Shown in pieces: positions 60,710 to 64,000 of a stretch of DNA of 64,000 nt. The notes under the pieces are model-generated. The model made no database searches. It was given only the letters and a program-made list of their open reading frames with translations, and was not told the origin of the DNA. The position numbers and the translations under genes were made by a program. How positions within the stretch are numbered: position 1 is the first letter of the stretch; every line of letters begins with the position of its first letter. Where the stretch lies: the NCBI RefSeq assembly GCF_900277125.1, contig NZ_OPYN01000207.1, forward strand, positions 1 through 64,000. The letters are read 5' to 3'. Source of the stretch: Pseudomonas inefficax (lineage in GTDB: Bacteria; Pseudomonadota; Gammaproteobacteria; Pseudomonadales; Pseudomonadaceae).

Positions 60710-62749
60710 ATGTCCGAGCCACGTCAGATTCTCGTCACCAGCGCCTTGCCCTATGCCAACGGATCGATCCACCTTGGCCATATGCTCGAGTACATCCAGA
60801 CAGACATGTGGGTCCGCTTCCAGAAGCTGCGCGGCAACCAGTGCATCTATGTCTGCGCCGACGATGCCCACGGCTCGGCCATCATGCTGCGCGCCGAAAA
60901 GGAAGGCATCACCCCGGAACAGCTGATCGCCAACGTCCAGGCCGAACACAGCAGCGACTTCGCCGACTTCCTGGTGGACTTCGACAACTTCCACTCCACC
61001 CACAGCGAAGAGAACCGCGAGCTGTCGGGCCTGATCTACGCACGCCTGCGTGACGCCGGGCACATCGCCACCCGTTCGGTGACCCAGTACTTCGACCCGG
61101 AAAAGGGCATGTTCCTCGCCGACCGCTTCATCAAGGGCACCTGCCCCAAGTGCGCGGCCGAAGACCAGTACGGCGACAACTGTGAAAAATGCGGCGCCAC
61201 CTACGCGCCCACCGAGCTGAAGAACCCCAAGTCGGCCATCTCTGGTGCCACCCCGGTACTGCGTGATTCCCAGCACTTCTTCTTCAAGCTGCCGGACTTC
61301 CAGGCCATGCTGCAGCAGTGGACCCGCAGCGGCACGCTGCAGGACGCGGTGGCCAACAAGCTGGCCGAATGGCTGGACTCGGGCCTGCAGGAATGGGACA
61401 TTTCCCGCGATGCGCCGTACTTCGGCTTCGAGATCCCGGGCGAGCCAGGCAAGTACTTCTACGTGTGGCTGGATGCACCGATCGGCTACATGGCCAGCTT
61501 CAAGAACCTCTGCGCACGCCGCCCGGAGCTGGATTTTGACGCGTTCTGGAACGAAGGCTCCAAGGCCGAGCTGTACCACTTCATCGGCAAGGACATCGTC
61601 AACTTCCACGCCCTGTTCTGGCCAGCCATGCTCGAAGGCGCAGGCTTCCGCAAGCCAAGCGCGGTCAACGTCCACGGCTACCTGACCGTGAACGGTGCCA
61701 AGATGTCCAAGTCGCGCGGTACCTTCATCAAGGCCCGCACCTACCTCGACCACCTGCAGCCGGAATACCTGCGTTACTACTACGCGGCCAAGCTGGGCCG
61801 TGGCGTCGATGACCTGGACCTGAACCTTGAAGACTTCGTGCAGAAGGTGAACTCCGACCTGGTCGGCAAGGTGGTCAACATCGCCAGCCGCTGCGCCGGC
61901 TTCATCCACAAGGGCAACGAAGGCGTGATGGTGGCTGGCGATGCCGCACCGGAGCTGACCGAAGCCTTCCTGGCGGCAGCCCCGTCGATCGCCGACGCCT
62001 ATGAAGGCCGCGACTTCGGCCGTGCCATGCGCGAAATCATGGCGCTGGCTGACCGCGCCAACGCCTGGATCGCCGACAAGGCCCCATGGTCGCTGGCCAA
62101 ACAGGAAGGCAAGCAGGATGAAGTGCAAGCCATCTGCGCCCAGGGCATCAACCTGTTCCGCCAGCTGGTGATCTTCCTCAAGCCGGTGCTGCCGGTGCTC
62201 GCCGCCGACGCCGAGGCTTTCCTCAACGTGGCACCGCTGACCTGGAACGACCACCTGTCGCGCCTGGAAAACCACCAGCTGAACCCGTTCAAGGCACTGA
62301 TGAGCCGCATCGAGCCGGCCAAGGTCGAAGCCATGGTCGCCGCCAGCAAGGAAGACCTGCTGGCCGCCGAAGCCAAGGCCCCGGCCGGCAACGGCGAGCT
62401 GGCCAAGGACCCGCTGTCGGCGGAAATCGAGTTCGACACCTTCGCTGCCGTCGACCTGCGCGTGGCGCTGATCGTCAAGGCCGAGGCCGTACCGGGTGCC
62501 GACAAGCTGCTGCAACTGACCCTGGACATCGGTGACGAGCGCCGCAACGTGTTCTCCGGCATCAAGTCGGCCTACCCCGACCCGTCCCAGCTGGAAGGCC
62601 GCCTGACCATGATGGTAGCCAATCTCAAGCCACGGAAGATGCGTTTTGGCGTGTCCGAAGGCATGGTAATGGCGGCCGGGCCTGGCGGTGAAGAGATCTA
62701 CCTGCTGAGCCCGGACAGCGGCGCCAAGCCGGGCCAGCGCATCAAGTAA
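60710..62749 (+). CDS. metG: Methionyl-tRNA synthetase
   Basis: A 679-residue class I synthetase that charges tRNA-Met. The HIGH-type motif is HLGH at residues 21-24, the zinc knuckle has CPKC and CEKC in 'GTCPKCAAEDQYGDNCEKCG', and the KMSKS motif is 'NGAKMSKSRGTF'. The C-terminal ~110 residues are the EMAP/Trbp111 tRNA-binding dimerisation domain ('IEFDTFAAVDLRVALIVKAE'). The start at 60710 (MSEPRQILVTSALPYANG) agrees with the family. It is divergent from apbC; a REP pair follows. Confidence 0.97.
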   Translation: MSEPRQILVTSALPYANGSIHLGHMLEYIQTDMWVRFQKLRGNQCIYVCADDAHGSAIMLRAEKEGITPEQLIANVQAEHSSDFADFLVDFDNFHSTHSEENRELSGLIYARLRDAGHIATRSVTQYFDPEKGMFLADRFIKGTCPKCAAEDQYGDNCEKCGATYAPTELKNPKSAISGATPVLRDSQHFFFKLPDFQAMLQQWTRSGTLQDAVANKLAEWLDSGLQEWDISRDAPYFGFEIPGEPGKYFYVWLDAPIGYMASFKNLCARRPELDFDAFWNEGSKAELYHFIGKDIVNFHALFWPAMLEGAGFRKPSAVNVHGYLTVNGAKMSKSRGTFIKARTYLDHLQPEYLRYYYAAKLGRGVDDLDLNLEDFVQKVNSDLVGKVVNIASRCAGFIHKGNEGVMVAGDAAPELTEAFLAAAPSIADAYEGRDFGRAMREIMALADRANAWIADKAPWSLAKQEGKQDEVQAICAQGINLFRQLVIFLKPVLPVLAADAEAFLNVAPLTWNDHLSRLENHQLNPFKALMSRIEPAKVEAMVAASKEDLLAAEAKAPAGNGELAKDPLSAEIEFDTFAAVDLRVALIVKAEAVPGADKLLQLTLDIGDERRNVFSGIKSAYPDPSQLEGRLTMMVANLKPRKMRFGVSEGMVMAAGPGGEEIYLLSPDSGAKPGQRIK

Positions 62750-62765
62750 CAAAACCTGCTGGACC

Positions 62766-62852
62766 TTGTGGGAGCGGGCGTACCCGCGAAACGGACTACG
62801 CGGTGCATGGCACCGGCGTTGCCGGTGTTCGCGGGCACGCCCTCTCTCACAA
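62766..62852. repeat. Type A REP inverted pair with inner hairpin
   Basis: Arms about 62766-62790 (GGAGCGGGCGTACCCGCGAA core) and 62828-62852 (a diverged copy, GCGGGCACGCCCTCTCTCAC) flank a small CACCGGCGTTGCCGGTG hairpin. It lies between metG and the rnfA-like gene. Confidence 0.85.
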
Positions 62853-62914
62853 TGACTCCGGCACCTTGATGCCAAACCCGGACAATCGCCCCGATTCCCG
62901 GCTATCGTCATCTC

Positions 62915-63463
62915 ATGAACGATTACCTTCTGGTGCTGATCAGCGCCGCGCTGGTCAATCACCTGTGCCTGCCACAACAGCCAATCCCCAGGCTGCACCT
63001 GCACGTGCACGGCCTTGCCTGCGCACTGTGCATTGCCTTGGGCGTGATTGGCGCACAACTACTGGTACGCGGGGTGCTTGCCCCGCTGCAGGCCCAGGAC
63101 CTTGCCCTGTTCCTGTTGTTGCCCTGGCTGGCCATGCTTGCCTGGGGCGTGCCATGGCTGCTGACAAGGTGGCGCCCGACCTGGCCGACAACGCAATTGC
63201 CCACGCTGCTATTGAGCAACGCGGCAGTACTGGGGTTGACCCTGCAACAGGCAAGTGACGACAGCACATGGCTAGCTACCCTGCTGCAAGGCCTGCTGGC
63301 CGGCAGCGGCTTCTGGCTGGCGCTAGTGTTGTTCGCCGACCTACGCCAGCGCAGCGCTCATGCCGACGTCCCCGGGGCAATGCGCGGCCTGCCCATCGAA
63401 CTGCTCGGTGCCGGGGTGATGGCCATGGCGTTTTCAGGCTTCAACGGGCTGTTCGCCCAATGA
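62915..63463 (+). CDS. RnfA-like electron transport complex subunit, divergent
   Basis: A 182-residue membrane protein with about six helices. The C-terminal half, 'GLLAGSGFWLALVLFADLRQRSAHADVPGAM' and 'ELLGAGVMAMAFSGFNGLF', matches RnfA/RsxA. The N-terminus 'MNDYLLVLISAALVNHLCLP' keeps one cysteine (18), but the second conserved cysteine of the family (TNCAVLG) is Ala103 here (SNAAVLG). The two cysteines normally help hold an iron-sulfur cluster in the membrane. The start has no good ribosome-binding site. The next gene, rnfD-like, overlaps by 4 bases (ATGA); rnfB and rnfC are not between them. Confidence 0.8.
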   Translation: MNDYLLVLISAALVNHLCLPQQPIPRLHLHVHGLACALCIALGVIGAQLLVRGVLAPLQAQDLALFLLLPWLAMLAWGVPWLLTRWRPTWPTTQLPTLLLSNAAVLGLTLQQASDDSTWLATLLQGLLAGSGFWLALVLFADLRQRSAHADVPGAMRGLPIELLGAGVMAMAFSGFNGLFAQ

Positions 63464-64000
63464 CTGCCAAGCCCGACCCGCGGCTCCGCACCAGCATGGG
63501 CCTGGTGTTGCTGGCTTGCGTACCTGGCCTGCTGGCGCTGTTCTGGCTGCATGGCTGGAGTTTGCTGCTGAACCTGTTGCTTTGCGCCAGTGCCGCGCTG
63601 CTGTGCGAGGGGTTGTTACTCACATTGCGAGCACAACCGCCGAGCACGGCGCTGAACGACGGCAGCGCGCTGGTCACTGCCGTGCTGCTGGCCGCCGCCC
63701 TACCCCCTCTGGCGCCGTGGTGGTTGCCGGTGATCGCTACCAGCGTTGCCATCGGCATCGGCAAGCAGGCCTTTGGTGGGGTCGGGCGCAACCTGTTCAA
63801 CCCGGCCATGGTCGGCTACGCCTTCGTGCTGCTGAGCTTCCCGTTGCAGATGAACCATTGGCCAGGGCCAGCACCTGGCCTGCTCGACAGCCTGCAACAG
63901 GTATTCATCGGCAGCGATCAGATCGATGCCTGGGCCCGGCCGACACTGCTCGACGGCCTGCGTCACAACCGCAGCCTGACCATCGATGAGCTGTTCGCCA
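63460..64000 (+). CDS. RnfD-like electron transport complex subunit, 5' part
   Basis: The first 180 residues are in the window. They read as RnfD: 'LNDGSALVTAVLLAAALPPL' (about 65-84), 'IGIGKQAFGGVGRNLFNPAM' (about 97-116) and a hydrophobic multi-helix outline. The FMN-attachment motif (normally SGAT) appears as ARPT (residues 159-162), keeping only the flavin-linked Thr, Thr162. The start ATG overlaps the rnfA stop. The 3' end lies beyond the window. Whether FMN is bound is uncertain. Confidence 0.8.
   Translation, partial: MTAKPDPRLRTSMGLVLLACVPGLLALFWLHGWSLLLNLLLCASAALLCEGLLLTLRAQPPSTALNDGSALVTAVLLAAALPPLAPWWLPVIATSVAIGIGKQAFGGVGRNLFNPAMVGYAFVLLSFPLQMNHWPGPAPGLLDSLQQVFIGSDQIDAWARPTLLDGLRHNRSLTIDELFA

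Overview
The window is about 64 kb of high-GC chromosome from a fluorescent Pseudomonas, most likely the P. putida group. The evidence is the partial 16S rRNA gene at the left edge, the dense P. putida-type REP inverted repeats between genes, and gene neighbourhoods typical of that group (rapA, the bra transporter, the Lhr-Core/ligase/exonuclease/MPE repair cluster, dcd-cspA-apbC-metG-rnf). Nothing looks like a phage, integron, insertion sequence or CRISPR array. Most of it is ordinary core genome. The main irregularities are one broken gene, many REP elements and several lineage-type small proteins.

Layout. 1-1385: the 5' part of a 16S gene (minus strand) with two tandem rrn promoters and a boxA, divergent from a formate/nitrite-channel-like gene. 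2286-7214: an MBL-fold hydrolase and two c-di-GMP genes (MASE2-GGDEF and CHASE4-PAS-GGDEF-EAL). 7377-13930: a small unknown gene, a LysR/SDR divergent pair, an aaeBXA-like efflux operon, an orphan 38-residue CcoM-like cytochrome oxidase peptide with its own terminator, and two small unknown genes. 13994-21691: a lipoprotein, rapA, a MHYT-GGDEF-EAL gene whose 3' end overlaps a convergent 3-hydroxyisobutyrate dehydrogenase-type gene, and a DUF2288 gene. 22052-26996: braCDEFG, the branched-chain amino acid ABC importer, with an intergenic terminator after braC. 27237-35041: lipoproteins, an FAD enzyme, nhaA, a glycine-zipper lipoprotein, pdxH, an OmpA lipoprotein with a histone H1-like tail, and a serine hydrolase. 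35269-41502: an agarase-like glycoside hydrolase, dinG, a small membrane protein, a collagen-like secreted protein and DUF1145. 41601-44456: a truncated OmpA remnant beside its intact paralogue, then a four-gene plus-strand group with two SEC-C proteins. 44511-50022: a divergent MFS/MocR pair and a penicillin-acylase-family lipoprotein. 50650-57836: the DNA repair cluster Exo-Lig-(M14 peptidase-like)-Lhr-Core-MPE. 57843-64000: a proline-rich small protein, dcd, cspA, apbC, metG and the start of an atypical rnf locus (rnfA then rnfD), cut by the window end.

The points most worth a second look are the rnf-like locus, where RnfA has lost a conserved cysteine and no rnfB/rnfC lies between A and D; the repair cluster with its embedded desuccinylase-like gene; the OmpA lipoprotein with a Lys/Ala/Pro tail; the collagen-like protein; the 62-bp perfect inverted repeat and the nested repeat island at 50.07-50.55 kb; and the paired palindromes upstream of braC. 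Product names rest on motif and family recognition by eye; no database search was run.
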